Positions 37,288 to 50,746 of a DNA stretch of 64,000 bases are shown piece after piece (positions within the stretch are counted from its first letter, which is position 1; each line of letters starts with the position of its first letter). This DNA is from Rhizobium sp. CSW-27 (GTDB taxonomy: Bacteria; Pseudomonadota; Alphaproteobacteria; Rhizobiales; Rhizobiaceae). Location: positions 248,001 to 312,000 of the forward strand of contig NZ_JAHHZO010000006.1 in the NCBI RefSeq assembly GCF_018760785.1, in the 5' to 3' direction. Below the pieces are notes generated by a model that saw only the letters and a list, made by a program, of their open reading frames with translations, searched no databases and was not told the origin of the DNA. A program made the translations under genes and the position numbers.

Positions 37288-38331
37288 ATGCGCGCGCTTT
37301 ATTTCGAACGGTTCGGCGAGGCACCGAAGGTCGCCACCCTGCCCGATCCCACGCCGGCCGCCGATGGCGTCGTCATCAAGGTCGAGGCCACCGGCCTTTG
37401 CCGCAGCGACTGGCACGGCTGGATGGGGCACGATTCCGACATCTCGCTGCCGCATGTGCCGGGCCACGAATTTGCCGGCACGATTGCCGCTATCGGCCGG
37501 GATGTGCGGCGTTTCAAGGTCGGCGACCGCGTCACCGTGCCCTTCGTTTCCGGCTGCGGCCATTGCCACGAGTGCCGCTCCGGGAACCAGCAGGTCTGCG
37601 AGGCGCAGTTCCAGCCGGGCTTCACCCATTGGGGTTCGTTTGCCGAATATGTGGCGATCGACCATGCCGAGCAGAACCTCGTCCACCTGCCGGACGCCAT
37701 GTCCTACGCGACGGCGGCCAGCCTCGGCTGCCGCTTTGCCACCTCCTTCCGCGCCGTGGTGGACCAGGGACGCCTGAAGGGCGGCGAATGGCTGGCCGTG
37801 CACGGCTGCGGCGGCGTCGGCCTCTCTGCCATCATGATCGGCAAGGGACTTGGCGCACGGATCGTCGCCATCGACATCGCCGACGACAAGCTGGCGCTGG
37901 CGCGGGAACTGGGTGCGGAAGCCACCATCAACAGCCGCAAGGTGTCCGACGTGGCGGAGGCGGTGCGTGACGTCACCGGCGGTGGCGCGCATGTCTCGGT
38001 CGATGCGCTCGGCCATCCGCAGACCTGCTGCAATTCGATCTCCAACCTCCGGCGCCGCGGACGCCATGTGCAGGTGGGCCTGATGCTGGCCGACCACGCC
38101 ATGCCGCAGATCCCGATGGCCCGCGTGATCGCCCATGAACTGGAAATCTACGGCAGCCACGGCATGCAGGCCTGGCGTTACGACGCCATGCTGGCGATGA
38201 TCGAGGCCGGAACGCTGTCGCCCGAAAAGCTGATCGGACGGCACATCAGCCTCTCCGATGCCGTCGAGGCCCTGCCCGCCATGAATACGTTCCGCGAAAG
38301 CGGCATCAGCATCATCGACCGTTTCGAGTAG
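37288..38331 (+). CDS. Zinc-dependent alcohol dehydrogenase (MDR family)
   Basis: A 347-residue medium-chain dehydrogenase. Catalytic zinc ligands are seen in [10 protein letters not shown] and GHEFAGTI; the structural zinc site is [15 protein letters not shown]. The NAD site is [27 protein letters not shown]. The ribosome site GAGAGGGAGG precedes the ATG. It lies 109 bp after the ABC ATPase on the same strand and may oxidise the imported compound. The substrate is not evident. Confidence 0.9.
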   Translation: MRALYFERFGEAPKVATLPDPTPAADGVVIKVEATGLCRSDWHGWMGHDSDISLPHVPGHEFAGTIAAIGRDVRRFKVGDRVTVPFVSGCGHCHECRSGNQQVCEAQFQPGFTHWGSFAEYVAIDHAEQNLVHLPDAMSYATAASLGCRFATSFRAVVDQGRLKGGEWLAVHGCGGVGLSAIMIGKGLGARIVAIDIADDKLALARELGAEATINSRKVSDVAEAVRDVTGGGAHVSVDALGHPQTCCNSISNLRRRGRHVQVGLMLADHAMPQIPMARVIAHELEIYGSHGMQAWRYDAMLAMIEAGTLSPEKLIGRHISLSDAVEALPAMNTFRESGISIIDRFE

Positions 38332-38336
38332 CCCCC

Positions 38337-39206
38337 ATGACCTTCCGCCTCGATGTCATCGCCAGCCTGTCCGATGCCGGCAAACCCGGCCGCCCCAACG
38401 AAGACCGGTTCGGCGCCAACCGCACGGCCGCCTTCGTGCTGGACGGCGCCACCGGCCTCGGCGACCGGCAGTTCATGACCGGCTTCGAGACGGATGCCGC
38501 CTGGATCGCCGAATACGCCGCGCAACGGCTTTCCGTCGAACTCACGCCCGAGGTGGAGGTGGCAGAGCTTGTCCGCCGCATCAGCGCCGATGCGAGGACA
38601 ATCTTCGAGGCGACCGCCGGCGAGCAGCCGCGTTATGCCTGGCCGGCAGCCGCACTCGCCGGTCTTCGAGTGACCGATGCCGGCCTTCAGTTTTTCGGCC
38701 TCGGCGACAGCGTCGTCTATCTGCTGCATGACGATGGCCAGACGGAAACGTTCACCGCCCTGCCCGACGCCTTCGCCCGCGAAAAGGCCGCCGCCCGCGC
38801 CCATCTCGCCCGGCTCGGCGGCATCGGCGCGGCCGGCTCGCTCGTCGGCGATCCGCAGACGCTGAAGGATTTGAGGGAAAGCCGCGCCAAACAGAACACG
38901 CCGGAGGGCTGGGTCTGGTCGCTCGGCCTCGTGCCCGACGCCGCCGACCATCTTGCGCAGAAGACGATCCCGCTTACCGGCGGCGCCACGGCGATCATCT
39001 GCTCGGATGGCCTCGCCGATCTCGTCAGCCTTTACGAAATCTACGATGCCGGCACCCTCATCCGCCGCGCCGCCACCGCCGGCCTTGGACCGCTGATCGC
39101 GGAACTCCGGCACCTGGAACGCGCGGTAGACCCGGACGGCCTCAAATACCCGCGGTTCAAGCAGAGTGATGATACGACGGCAATGCTGGTGCGCGTGGAG
39201 GGGTGA
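38337..39206 (+). CDS. PP2C-like serine/threonine phosphatase family protein
   Basis: A 289-residue protein starting only five bases after the dehydrogenase stop, so almost certainly co-transcribed. SLSDAGKPGRPNEDRFGANRTAAFVLDGATGLG holds the PP2C metal-binding Asp pattern. ALAGLRVTDAGLQFFGLGDSVVYLL and TAIICSDGLADLV complete the expected blocks. PP2C enzymes remove phosphate from Ser/Thr in proteins. No protein kinase is close, so its target is unclear. Its place at the end of a transport/catabolic operon is unusual. Confidence 0.8.
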   Translation: MTFRLDVIASLSDAGKPGRPNEDRFGANRTAAFVLDGATGLGDRQFMTGFETDAAWIAEYAAQRLSVELTPEVEVAELVRRISADARTIFEATAGEQPRYAWPAAALAGLRVTDAGLQFFGLGDSVVYLLHDDGQTETFTALPDAFAREKAAARAHLARLGGIGAAGSLVGDPQTLKDLRESRAKQNTPEGWVWSLGLVPDAADHLAQKTIPLTGGATAIICSDGLADLVSLYEIYDAGTLIRRAATAGLGPLIAELRHLERAVDPDGLKYPRFKQSDDTTAMLVRVEG

Positions 39207-39287
39207 GGCGCGGTGTCTAAGGGTGTGGCTCTTGAAGCATCACCGGGAAGAGCATACCTTGCCGAGGGAGCGACCAGAGGAGCGCAC

Positions 39288-39521
39288 ATGGCAACGACCG
39301 TCACCCAAAACGGGCAGATAACGCTTCCCAAGGCGGTGCGTGATCATTTGGGTCTGACTCCGGGCAGCCAGGTCGATTTCCGGCAGACCGCCGACGGGTC
39401 GGTCGTTCTGCTGCGTGCCGACCATGCATCACAGATTGACCGGTTTGAAAAGCTGCGTGGCCACGCAGGCGCGGGACCGAATACCGATACCGTCATAGCT
39501 GCAACACGCGGCGAACCGTGA
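39288..39521 (+). CDS. AbrB/MazE-type antitoxin (VapB)
   Basis: A 77-residue protein. The N-terminal swapped-hairpin DNA-binding motif is clear (VTQNGQITLPKAVRDHLGL, GSQVDFRQTADGSVVLL); the C-terminal tail probably wraps the toxin. AGAGGAG precedes the ATG at 39288, which is preferred over the frame opening at 39213. Its stop overlaps the toxin's GTG start (GTGA). It likely represses its own promoter together with the toxin. Confidence 0.85.
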   Translation: MATTVTQNGQITLPKAVRDHLGLTPGSQVDFRQTADGSVVLLRADHASQIDRFEKLRGHAGAGPNTDTVIAATRGEP

Positions 39522-39916
39522 TCCTCGTCGATACCAACGTCCTACTGGACTTAGTCACCGACGATACCCAATGGGCGGGGTGGTCAGTGATGCAACTTGC
39601 CGCAGCAGCACGGCAAGGACCACTGATCATCAATGACGTTATTTATGCCGAGCTGGCGGTTCGTTACGCCTCGATTCAAGAGCTCAATGACTTCATTGAA
39701 GCGGCTGAACTGGAACTGGTTCCAATCAGTCTCACAGCGCTGTTTCTGGCAGGCAAAGCATTTGGAACCTACAGGAAGGCTGGCGGCACACGAACGGGTG
39801 TCCTGCCCGACTTCTTCATCGGCGCTCAGGCTGCGACAGAGAGCGTTCCGATTCTGACGCGCGATGCGGGCAGATACAGAACTTACTTCCCGAACGTAAT
39901 GTTAATCACGCCGTGA
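39518..39916 (+). CDS. PIN-domain ribonuclease toxin (VapC)
   Basis: A 132-residue PIN-domain protein starting at GTG. The acidic metal-binding residues are in place: Asp in ILVDTNVLLDL, Glu in NDVIYAELAVRY, Asp in VLPDFFIGAQA and Asp in ILTRDAGRY. VapC toxins cut specific RNAs, often initiator tRNA or rRNA, and are held by their VapB partner just upstream. The pair sits between the phosphatase gene and the end of metH; it is slightly less GC-rich than the surrounding genes, which fits horizontal acquisition. Confidence 0.87.
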   Translation: MILVDTNVLLDLVTDDTQWAGWSVMQLAAAARQGPLIINDVIYAELAVRYASIQELNDFIEAAELELVPISLTALFLAGKAFGTYRKAGGTRTGVLPDFFIGAQAATESVPILTRDAGRYRTYFPNVMLITP

Positions 39917-39928
39917 AGGGTATCCCCC

Positions 39929-43702
<3,774 letters not shown>

Positions 43703-43745
43703 AGGCACTCTCCTCGGGGGCTTGGATGGCAGATCAGGTTTAATC

Positions 43746-43765
43746 ACATAAAGATATCTTTATGT
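43746..43765. promoter_or_regulatory. SahR-type operator before metH
   Basis: ACATAAAGATATCTTTATGT is a perfect 20-bp palindrome containing the same 16-bp core as the site before sahR-metF. It lies about 44 bp before the metH start. Confidence 0.85.
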
Positions 43766-43870
43766 CAATATTCGACATGGGAGAACGCTATCGCCCGCAA
43801 ACGGTCATGACAGTCTCTCCCGGGACCGGTATAGGCATGTTCCGTTGCCATTCCAAGTTTCGGAGCTCGC

Positions 43871-45118
43871 ATGAACGCCGCCGGACCGCTTCCCTCGCTT
43901 TGGGCAGACCGCCCCTACCATCGCCACTGGCTTCTTGCCCAGGCGGAAGGCCTGATGGATTTCTTCCAGTACCGCGCCATCAACCCGAAGGGCGGCTTCT
44001 ACGATCTTGATCGGACGGGCGTGGCCCTCGACAAAAACAACCCGGCGCGCGGCATCCATGCCAGCGCCCGCATGGTGCATTGTTTCGCAATCGCCGACCT
44101 GCTCGGTCGTCCGGGTGCGGCCGATGTGGTGGATCACGGCATGCGCTATCTCTGGGAAAAGCACCGCGACCAGACGCATGGCGGTTATTTCTGGCAGGCC
44201 AATGATGACGGCGCCGCCGATGCCTCGAAACAGGGTTATGGCCATGCCTTCGTTCTGCTCGCCGCGTCTTCCGCCAAGGTGATCGGCCATCCGCTGGCCG
44301 ACAAGATGCTGGCCGATATCACCGAGGTGATCGAGACGAAATTCTGGGAGGAGCGCCACGGCGCCATTGCAGAGGAGTTTTCGGCGGACTGGCAGCCGGT
44401 GCCCGGCTATCGCGGCCAGAATTCCAACATGCACCTGACCGAAAGCCTGATGGCCGCCTTCGAAGCGACCGGCGAGCGTCATTACCTCGAGAAGGCGGAA
44501 AGCATTGCCGATCTCCTGATCAACCGCCGCGCCCGCGAAGAAGGTTTTCGCGTCGCCGAACACTTTTCCGAGGAATGGGTGGTCGATCGCAGCTACTACC
44601 ATCCGAACGAGATGTTCCGCCCGGCCGGCACCACGCCGGGCCATTGGCTCGAATGGGCTCGCCTGCTGCTGCAGCTTTATGCGCTCGGCGGCAAGACGCA
44701 TGCCTGGATGCCGGAGGCGGCCGAAGCCCTGTTCGAACGCTCGATGACGCTCGGCTGGGACAAGGAGAAGGGCGGCTTCTTCTATACGCTCGACTGGCAG
44801 GACGTGCCGGAGAAGAAAAGCAAGCTCTGGTGGCCGATGTGCGAAGCGGCCGGTGCCGCGCACTTCCTCAACGCGCATGTGCCGAGCGCCTTCCACGAGG
44901 AGAGCTATCGCACCATCTGGTCGACGATTGCCGCCCACTTCCTCGACCGCCAGAACGGCGGCTGGTTCGAGGAAACCACCGAGGATCTCGTTCCGGCCAA
45001 CACGCTGTTTCCCGGCAAGGGCGATATCTACCACGCCTTCCAGGCCTGCCTGATCCCGCTGTTTCCCGCGCATGGCAGCCTGACCAAGGTCATCCAGGAG
45101 CACGGCGCGGCCCTTTAA
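43871..45118 (+). CDS. AGE-family sugar epimerase/isomerase (N-acylglucosamine 2-epimerase-like)
   Basis: A 415-residue alpha/alpha-barrel enzyme of the AGE superfamily. HASARMVHCFAIADLLG, GGYFWQ, QGYGHAFVLLAASSA, NSNMHLTESLMAAFEATGE and HPNEMFRPAGTTPGHWLEWARLL are family blocks with active-site His residues. The group includes mannose isomerase, YihS-type aldose-ketose isomerases and true N-acylglucosamine epimerases. Length and motifs look closer to YihS/mannose isomerase, but the substrate is an inference. It is divergent from metH. Confidence 0.87.
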   Translation: MNAAGPLPSLWADRPYHRHWLLAQAEGLMDFFQYRAINPKGGFYDLDRTGVALDKNNPARGIHASARMVHCFAIADLLGRPGAADVVDHGMRYLWEKHRDQTHGGYFWQANDDGAADASKQGYGHAFVLLAASSAKVIGHPLADKMLADITEVIETKFWEERHGAIAEEFSADWQPVPGYRGQNSNMHLTESLMAAFEATGERHYLEKAESIADLLINRRAREEGFRVAEHFSEEWVVDRSYYHPNEMFRPAGTTPGHWLEWARLLLQLYALGGKTHAWMPEAAEALFERSMTLGWDKEKGGFFYTLDWQDVPEKKSKLWWPMCEAAGAAHFLNAHVPSAFHEESYRTIWSTIAAHFLDRQNGGWFEETTEDLVPANTLFPGKGDIYHAFQACLIPLFPAHGSLTKVIQEHGAAL

Positions 45119-45130
45119 GGGAGGTTCAGG

Positions 45131-45152
45131 CCACCGGCCTTTGCGCCGGTGG
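45131..45152. terminator. Hairpin between convergent genes
   Basis: The arms CCACCGGC/GCCGGTGG have a 6-base loop just after the epimerase stop. No strong T-run is present, so this is a modest terminator candidate. Confidence 0.4.
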
Positions 45153-45193
45153 TAACCCTCCAGCAGGTGGCAAGCCCGACTTGCCGCCTCTTC

Positions 45194-45757
45194 TCACGCG
45201 GAAGTTTCGAGCATCTTGCGGTGCAGAAGCCAGGCGTTCTTGCCAAGGCGGAAACAGAAGCCCGGCGCCGGCACGCCGGAGAGGTTCAGCACCGTCTCGT
45301 ACATGTTTTCCGCGCCAAGCTTTGCCACCGCCTTCTGTGAGCGTATATTGGTAGGCGCGATGTGGAACCACACCTCGTCATAATGCGCGAAGGCATGATC
45401 GAGCATCAGCCGCTTCAGCTCGAAATTGGTGCGCCCGCCCCAGTATTCATGGTTGATGAATGTATAGCCGATGGACAGGCTGTCCTCACGGTCCGGCGCC
45501 AGGTAATAGCGCGAACAGCCGATGATCGTGTCCCTCGCCCTGTCGATGACGGCAACGGTTCCGCCGCTTTCCAGCAGAAGCCCGAAATACGGTTCGAATT
45601 TTTCGCGCGTGTAGCGATCGCTGGCCGGATGGCCGGCCCAGACGGCGGGATGGCCGGCAGCAGCAAACAGCCCGTCCCAATCATCGCGCCGGAGCGGCCG
45701 GATAGAGACGGACATGCCATCAAGGCTCGGCTGCGGATCAAAACTCGGCCTGAACAT
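45194..45757 (-). CDS. GNAT-family N-acetyltransferase (RimJ/RimL-like)
   Basis: A 187-residue acetyltransferase. SVSIRPLRRDDWDGLF opens the GNAT fold; IGYTFINHEYWGGRTNFELKRLMLDHAF is the acetyl-CoA-binding region; NIRSQKAVAKLGAE is the usual C-terminal helix. It resembles RimJ/RimL-like enzymes that acetylate protein N-termini or small amines. The start is uncertain: the frame is open to 45826, with ATGs at 45778 and 45757, and none has a strong ribosome site. It follows the histidine kinase on the same strand by 65 bp. Confidence 0.82.
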   Translation of the reverse strand: MFRPSFDPQPSLDGMSVSIRPLRRDDWDGLFAAAGHPAVWAGHPASDRYTREKFEPYFGLLLESGGTVAVIDRARDTIIGCSRYYLAPDREDSLSIGYTFINHEYWGGRTNFELKRLMLDHAFAHYDEVWFHIAPTNIRSQKAVAKLGAENMYETVLNLSGVPAPGFCFRLGKNAWLLHRKMLETSA

Positions 45758-45822
45758 CAAGATCTGCCTTTCCCTCATGAAACCGGTTCCCGCCAGTGAC
45801 TTTGGCGAGACATGGGGGCATG

Positions 45823-48720
45823 TCAACGACGGATATCGCCCACCATCTCACGGATGCGCCGCGCCAGCACGTCGTAATCATAGGGCTTTGTCACCAGCGT
45901 GGCCTTTGTAAGCCCCTCCGATCCCGGCACATGCATATCGCCGGTTGCAAAGATGACCGGCAGGTCCGGATGGCTTTCGCGCATGCGCCGCAGAAGATCG
46001 AGGCCGTTCATGTCCGGCAGGTGCACATCGGTCACCAGAATGTCGATCGCCGCCCCATCGACGGCGTCCAGCGCCTCGCGCGCGGACCCGGCCTCCACCA
46101 CGGTCATGCCGAAATCCTGCAGATAGTCGGCCGTCGAGATGCGGATCAGCGCTTCATCCTCACACAGCAGCACCCGGATCGAAGGCGGCGGTCCGCTGCC
46201 CTGCCCCGTCGGCACGGCAGCAACCTCGTGAGACGCCCCCCGTTCCCGCGCCCTGTCGAGCAGCATGCGGATCTTGCGGGCCAGCGTTTCGCGCGCATAG
46301 GGCTTGCTCAGCAGGTTGACGCCCGGATCCAGCCGGCCGCCATGCACGATGGAGTTCTCCGTGTAGCCGGAGGTGAACAGCACCTCGATATCCGGCCGTC
46401 GCTCCTTGGCCTTGCGGGCAAGCTCGCTGCTCTTCAGGCGCCCGGGCATCACCACGTCGGTGAACAGCAGATCGATCGGCACGCCGCTTTCGATGATGGC
46501 CAGACCGCTGTCGGCATCGCGCGCCTTCAGCACCTTGTAGCCGAGTTCGCTGAGCAGGCTGACGGTGATGTCACGCACCGCCTCGTCATCCTCGACAACC
46601 AGAATGGTTTCCGAACCGCCGGCGACGGGACCGCCGGAATCCTCGGCCAGCATGTCCTCGGCCTCCATGGATCGCGGCAGATAGATGCGCACAGTCGTGC
46701 CGCTGCCAAGCTCGCTGTAGATATTGATGTGGCCGCCCGATTGCTTGACGAAGCCATAGACCATCGACAGGCCGAGACCGGTGCCCTTACCCTCCGGCTT
46801 GGTGGTGAAAAAGGGATCGAAGGCGCGCGCCAGCACTTCCGGCGGCATGCCGCAGCCGGTATCGCTGACCGCCAGCATCACATATTGCCCCGGCTCGACG
46901 TCGAAGGCATTCTGGGCATAGCGATCATCAAGATAGGCATTGCCAAGCTCAATGGTCAGCCGGCCGCGCCCTTCCATCGCATCGCGCGCATTGATCGCCA
47001 GATTGAGAAGCGCATTCTCGACATTGGACGGATCGACCTGGGTGTTCCACAGACCGCCACCGACAATGGTATCGATCTCGATCGCCTCGCCGAGACTGCG
47101 ACGGATCAGGTGATCCATTTCCCGCACCAGTCGGCCGAGATTGAGCACCTTCGGCGCCAGCGGCTGACGCCGGCCGAACGACAGAAGCTGCGAGGCAAGC
47201 CGCGCGCCGCGCGAGGCGCCGGAAAGCGCGCTGCCAAGCCGCCGCTCGGCTGCCTCGTTGCCGGCAATGTCCTTCGCGAGCAATTGCAGGTTTCCGGTGA
47301 TGACCTGCAGCAGATTGTTGAAGTCATGCGCGATGCCGCCCGCCAGATTGCCGATGGCTTCCATCTTCTGGCTCTGGCGCAGCACCTCCTGCGTGCGCAA
47401 CAGTTCGGCCGTGCGTTCCTCTACCCGGCTTTCCAGCGTGGTTGCCAGATTTTCGAGCCGGCTGACGGTCTTTTTCTGCTCTTCGATATCGGTATTGGTG
47501 CCGACCCAGCGGACGATATCCCCCCTCGCATTGCGGATGGGAACTGCCCGGCTGAGAAACCAGCGATAATTGCCCTCGGTGCAGCGCAGGCGCATTTCGG
47601 CATGAAAGGCCTCGCCATGCGTCACCGAATTGCCCCAGGCCTCGACAATCCGCGGGCGGTCATCCGGATGGATCAGTTCGCGGATGCGACCCAGATCCTC
47701 CGCTTCATCCGGAACGCCGGAGTAATCACGCATGGCATGGTTGACCCAGTCCATGCCGCCATCGGCGGTTGCCGTCCAGACATGGTTCGGCAGGGACTGT
47801 GCCAGCATGCGGAAGCGATCTTCGCTTTCGCTTGCTGCCTCCTGCGCCCGCCTCAGTTCGGTCACGTCATGCCCCTGCACGAAGATGCCGGTGACCGCGC
47901 CCGTTGCATCGCGCAGCGGCTGATAGATGAAGTCGATGAAGCGGTCCTCCATCTCGCTGCCGTGGCTGCGTTGCAGAGAGATCTGCGCGCCGTGTGCACT
48001 GTAGGCCTCGCCGCTGCGATAGACCTGATCCAGAAGCTCGAAGAAACCCTGACCATCCACATCCGGCAGCGCCTCGCGCACCGGCCTGCCGATCAGGTGA
48101 CCGCGGCCGACAAGCGAAAGATAGGCGGCATTGGCAATCTCGAACACGTGCTGCGGGCCGCGCAGCACCGCCATGAAACCGGGAGCCTGCTCGAAGAGGC
48201 TGCGCAGATATTCCCGTTCCTGTCCCAGCGCCAGGTTTTCGCCCTGTACGGCATCGGCCCGGCGCATCACATCCGTTTCGATCTTCCAGGCCGTGGTCGG
48301 CGCAGCCTGCCGCAGCATGTGCAGTTCCGTCACGTCCACGGTATGCTGCAGAATCAGCCGCACGCGGCCATCCTCTGCAAGGATCGGGGTATGGGTGGCG
48401 CTCCAGAAGCGCTCCTCCAGGGAGCCGTCCGGCTTGGCGATCGGATAGGGAATGAGCGGCAGGTGATCGACCCGCGCCGACTGCAGCACCTTGGCGAAGG
48501 ACTGGCGCAGCAGGCGTCCATGCGGCGATTGAGGGTCGCTTGGAAAAACGTCGAACATCTTGCGTCCGACGAGCGCCTCGCGCGTCTGCATGGTGACGGC
48601 AACATAGGCATCGTTCATGCCCACCATCACCAGGTCGCGGTCGAGGATCACATACGGATTGGGAGAAAGATTGAAGAGGTGATCAAGATCGAGCCCGGAA
48701 AGCCCAGTCCTTCGAAACAT
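45823..48720 (-). CDS. Hybrid sensor histidine kinase: three PAS domains, kinase, two receiver domains
   Basis: A 965-residue soluble kinase with no membrane helix. PAS domains lie at about 12-125, 150-270 and 285-405; the third ends in a PAC-like segment ([15 protein letters not shown]). The HisKA box [14 protein letters not shown] places the phospho-His near residue 463. The ATPase domain has [10 protein letters not shown] and [12 protein letters not shown]. Receiver 1 starts near 707 ([21 protein letters not shown]) and receiver 2 near 850 ([24 protein letters not shown]). No output domain is visible, so it must signal through another protein. The ATG at 48720 was chosen as the first Met before PAS1. 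Confidence 0.9.
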   Translation of the reverse strand: MFRRTGLSGLDLDHLFNLSPNPYVILDRDLVMVGMNDAYVAVTMQTREALVGRKMFDVFPSDPQSPHGRLLRQSFAKVLQSARVDHLPLIPYPIAKPDGSLEERFWSATHTPILAEDGRVRLILQHTVDVTELHMLRQAAPTTAWKIETDVMRRADAVQGENLALGQEREYLRSLFEQAPGFMAVLRGPQHVFEIANAAYLSLVGRGHLIGRPVREALPDVDGQGFFELLDQVYRSGEAYSAHGAQISLQRSHGSEMEDRFIDFIYQPLRDATGAVTGIFVQGHDVTELRRAQEAASESEDRFRMLAQSLPNHVWTATADGGMDWVNHAMRDYSGVPDEAEDLGRIRELIHPDDRPRIVEAWGNSVTHGEAFHAEMRLRCTEGNYRWFLSRAVPIRNARGDIVRWVGTNTDIEEQKKTVSRLENLATTLESRVEERTAELLRTQEVLRQSQKMEAIGNLAGGIAHDFNNLLQVITGNLQLLAKDIAGNEAAERRLGSALSGASRGARLASQLLSFGRRQPLAPKVLNLGRLVREMDHLIRRSLGEAIEIDTIVGGGLWNTQVDPSNVENALLNLAINARDAMEGRGRLTIELGNAYLDDRYAQNAFDVEPGQYVMLAVSDTGCGMPPEVLARAFDPFFTTKPEGKGTGLGLSMVYGFVKQSGGHINIYSELGSGTTVRIYLPRSMEAEDMLAEDSGGPVAGGSETILVVEDDEAVRDITVSLLSELGYKVLKARDADSGLAIIESGVPIDLLFTDVVMPGRLKSSELARKAKERRPDIEVLFTSGYTENSIVHGGRLDPGVNLLSKPYARETLARKIRMLLDRARERGASHEVAAVPTGQGSGPPPSIRVLLCEDEALIRISTADYLQDFGMTVVEAGSAREALDAVDGAAIDILVTDVHLPDMNGLDLLRRMRESHPDLPVIFATGDMHVPGSEGLTKATLVTKPYDYDVLARRIREMVGDIRR

Positions 48721-48854
48721 GCGATGCCCCACGCCACTGCCCTGTAAACGGACGAGATGTAGCGCGGCAACGGCCGAAGGCAATGGCGCTGGCCATGGGA
48801 AACCGCTCGCTGCATTCCACACTGCATTCGATGCGGATCAGGATCGACGCCCAA

Positions 48855-49055
48855 TCAGTGAAAAACGGGCAGTGCTTCCGCGAGGCGTCTCGCCGTGGCA
48901 AGATCCCGCTCGTAGGAATTGCGCAGGCGCGGCTGCAACTCTCCCGCCTCGCGCAGCGCCTGGGATAGGGCGGGGAACGCCCCATCGGCATAGGTGCCTG
49001 TGGCCTCGGTCACCTCATCCTGCCGGCGGAACTGTTCGATCAAGCGAAATACCAT
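48855..49055 (-). CDS. Small conserved-looking protein, 66 residues, unknown function
   Basis: A strong ribosome site (AGGAGGG) precedes the ATG at 49055, which makes this a likely real gene. The product is charged and mostly helical (FRLIEQFRRQDEVTEATGTY, LREAGELQPRLRNSYERDLA). No motif is recognised. It may be soluble. It lies 134 bp upstream of the kinase gene on the same strand; whether they share a promoter is unclear. Confidence 0.6.
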   Translation of the reverse strand: MVFRLIEQFRRQDEVTEATGTYADGAFPALSQALREAGELQPRLRNSYERDLATARRLAEALPVFH

Positions 49056-49478
49056 GATGCCCTCCTGTCGGTGCCGATAACGAACGGGCGGCGCCTGCGT
49101 TCCATGAAAACCGCAAGACCTTAAGAAATTAACCATGTATCCGCCTGAAAAGCCTCGCAGAGAGAACCGGGCGGGTTTTCCACAGCCGGCCTCAGCAGTC
49201 CGGCCAAAGGGATGGAACAAAGCGGAACAGATCCGCAACGTCGACCCGTTGCCTACAGGCTCGTCCACAGCTTTTCCACAGGCTGTCCATAGGCCCGATA
49301 TATCGGCAGACGGTTGCCGCTCAAGGGATTTGCCGAGGTGCCATCCGGCTCCTGTGCATCGGCGCGCAGAAGAATTCACAGCGGAACGCGCCATGGAAAT
49401 TTTCGGGCAGCCGCCTCGGCACCTGCATTTATGTCGCAATCCGCCGACATTCTGCAGGCATCTGCGGAGGAAACGACG
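49056..49478. other. Gene-free 423 bp between divergent small genes
   Basis: The region holds the promoters of the 66- and 79-residue genes. Its notable content is a group of DnaA-box-like 9-mers: TTTTCCACA at 49176-49184, and three more in an 11-bp-spaced array at 49261-49291. Confidence 0.5.
49261..49292 (+). repeat. Three 11-bp-spaced DnaA-box-like repeats
   Basis: TCGTCCACAG, TTTTCCACAG and CTGTCCATAG begin at 49261, 49272 and 49283, exactly one 11-bp period apart. A related TGCCTACAGG precedes them. TTTTCCACA is one mismatch from the DnaA consensus TTATCCACA. Confidence 0.55.
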
Positions 49479-49718
49479 ATGGAAGGCGACCTGACCCTCA
49501 ATGACATGACGGCAGACCCGCTGATTGCCCTGCTGATGAAGGCCGATGGCGTCGAGAGCCGGGATCTGGAAGCGCTTCTGGCAGCGACCCGGCGCGCGGA
49601 GGTGGAACGCCTGGAACTGCATCTGCGCCGGCAACGGGCGGAAGACTTCTATCGGCGCCTCGACCTGTCGCTGGCAGCTTCCTCACGACCGGCGAAGGCT
49701 TCCCGCCCCGGCAACTGA
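49479..49718 (+). CDS. Small protein, 79 residues, unknown function
   Basis: The ribosome site GGAGGAAA stands before the ATG at 49479. The product is strongly charged and helical (LMKADGVESRDLEALLAATR, then [20 protein letters not shown]). It looks like a small coiled-coil or helical-bundle protein. I do not recognise a family. An upstream in-frame ATG (49431) is possible but has no ribosome site. Confidence 0.5.
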   Translation: MEGDLTLNDMTADPLIALLMKADGVESRDLEALLAATRRAEVERLELHLRRQRAEDFYRRLDLSLAASSRPAKASRPGN

Positions 49719-50006
49719 CCGGCAGGTCCCGCCTGCCTGTGGCAACAGCACCAGGCCGCGACCCTGCCCGGCCTTTACCAGTCGCCGTGCGCGCAGAGAT
49801 GACCGCCCCATAACCGGGCGTCCCGAAACGATACAGATCATCGTCCGCAGCCACATCTTGCTAACCGGCAGAGCAGCCGGTGCGCGACAGGTCTGGCGCA
49901 GGCTGTAGTCTTGCCGCGCCGACCGGGCTCAGCGGCCAGGCGCGAGTCTTCGGCGCGACAGAGGCAACCTCCGCATGAGGCGGAGTCTCCAGAACAATGC
50001 TTCGGG

Positions 50007-50210
50007 ATGAACTTGATGATCAAGCACGCAGGCGGTCTCACAGGCGGCGTCTTCACGCCCGACGAATTGAAGCATCTTCAGCGGGTTTTTGACGCGGAAC
50101 TCGCAAGCCGCAATCTGGCAAGAGACAGCGCGGAAGCAGCCATGCTGGCGGCGGAACTGCTCGAAACCTATCAGAAGACGTCCGAGAACGCCCAGAAAAG
50201 CAATCCATGA
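50007..50210 (+). CDS. Small protein, 67 residues, unknown function
   Basis: An open frame with start candidates at 50007 and 50016. The product is mostly helical (FTPDELKHLQRVFDAELASR, then DSAEAAMLAAELLETYQKTS). It resembles short uncharacterised rhizobial proteins of EF-hand-like length, but no calcium-binding loop is visible. It precedes another small gene in the same direction by 134 bp. Reality is moderately likely from codon composition; function unknown. Confidence 0.5.
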   Translation: MNLMIKHAGGLTGGVFTPDELKHLQRVFDAELASRNLARDSAEAAMLAAELLETYQKTSENAQKSNP

Positions 50211-50344
50211 TTGCAGAAAGACGCAAGACCAGCAACAATCGGACACATTAGGCGCCAATCTGCGGCCTTGCGAGCGCGTGACCACTTCCCTTTCAGCCAG
50301 GGACCTGACACACTATTGCTATTGATTTGTACGGGGACAAAATC

Positions 50345-50620
50345 ATGAAGACGGACACTGAACTTCTGTGCGCATCGGCCAGCGCCTTGTCGTCGGCCGC
50401 CCTGCTGACATCGCTGATCGGCACTCTCGTCCAGAAGGGCGTTCTCTCCCAGGAAGACGAGAAGAACATCTATCTCAACGCCATGGACGCGCTTGACGAA
50501 AACGCCGACGACGATCCGTCCGGAGTTTTCGACCTTGCCCGAGACCTGATCGAAGACCAGATTCCGACCGGCTCTTCCGGCGAAACCGTCACCCTCACGC
50601 TTGTCAGCGCGTCGGCCTGA
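50345..50620 (+). CDS. Small acidic protein, 91 residues, unknown function
   Basis: A protein of 91 residues from the ATG at 50345. It has a helical N-terminal half (ASALSSAALLTSLIGTLVQK) and an acidic middle (DALDENADDDPSGVFDLARD). No family is recognised. A strong terminator follows at 50669, which supports it as a real transcription unit. Confidence 0.6.
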   Translation: MKTDTELLCASASALSSAALLTSLIGTLVQKGVLSQEDEKNIYLNAMDALDENADDDPSGVFDLARDLIEDQIPTGSSGETVTLTLVSASA

Positions 50621-50668
50621 CGCATCACGCTCTGTCTGTTTTTGGCACGACCCGAGGCATAACGCAAG

Positions 50669-50708
50669 CGGCTCGCGACAAATTTGTCGCGAGCCGTTTC
50701 ATTTTGGT
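50669..50708 (+). terminator. Strong terminator with 28-bp perfect palindrome
   Basis: CGGCTCGCGACAAA and its exact inverted copy form a 28-base perfect palindrome (50669-50696), followed by TTTCATTTT on the plus strand. It lies between the small acidic protein gene and the convergent chemoreceptor gene. Confidence 0.9.
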
Positions 50709-50746
50709 ACTTCCTGATATTCGACTGGATGCCTCCGTTCGGGGGA

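Noticed and set aside
45585-45605. GGTTCGAATTT resembling a tRNA T-arm
   Set aside because: No acceptor or anticodon stem can be formed around it and it lies inside the acetyltransferase gene.
50669-50696. 28-bp perfect palindrome as a recombination or plasmid-resolution site
   Set aside because: Its place between convergent gene ends and the following T-rich run are those of a terminator.
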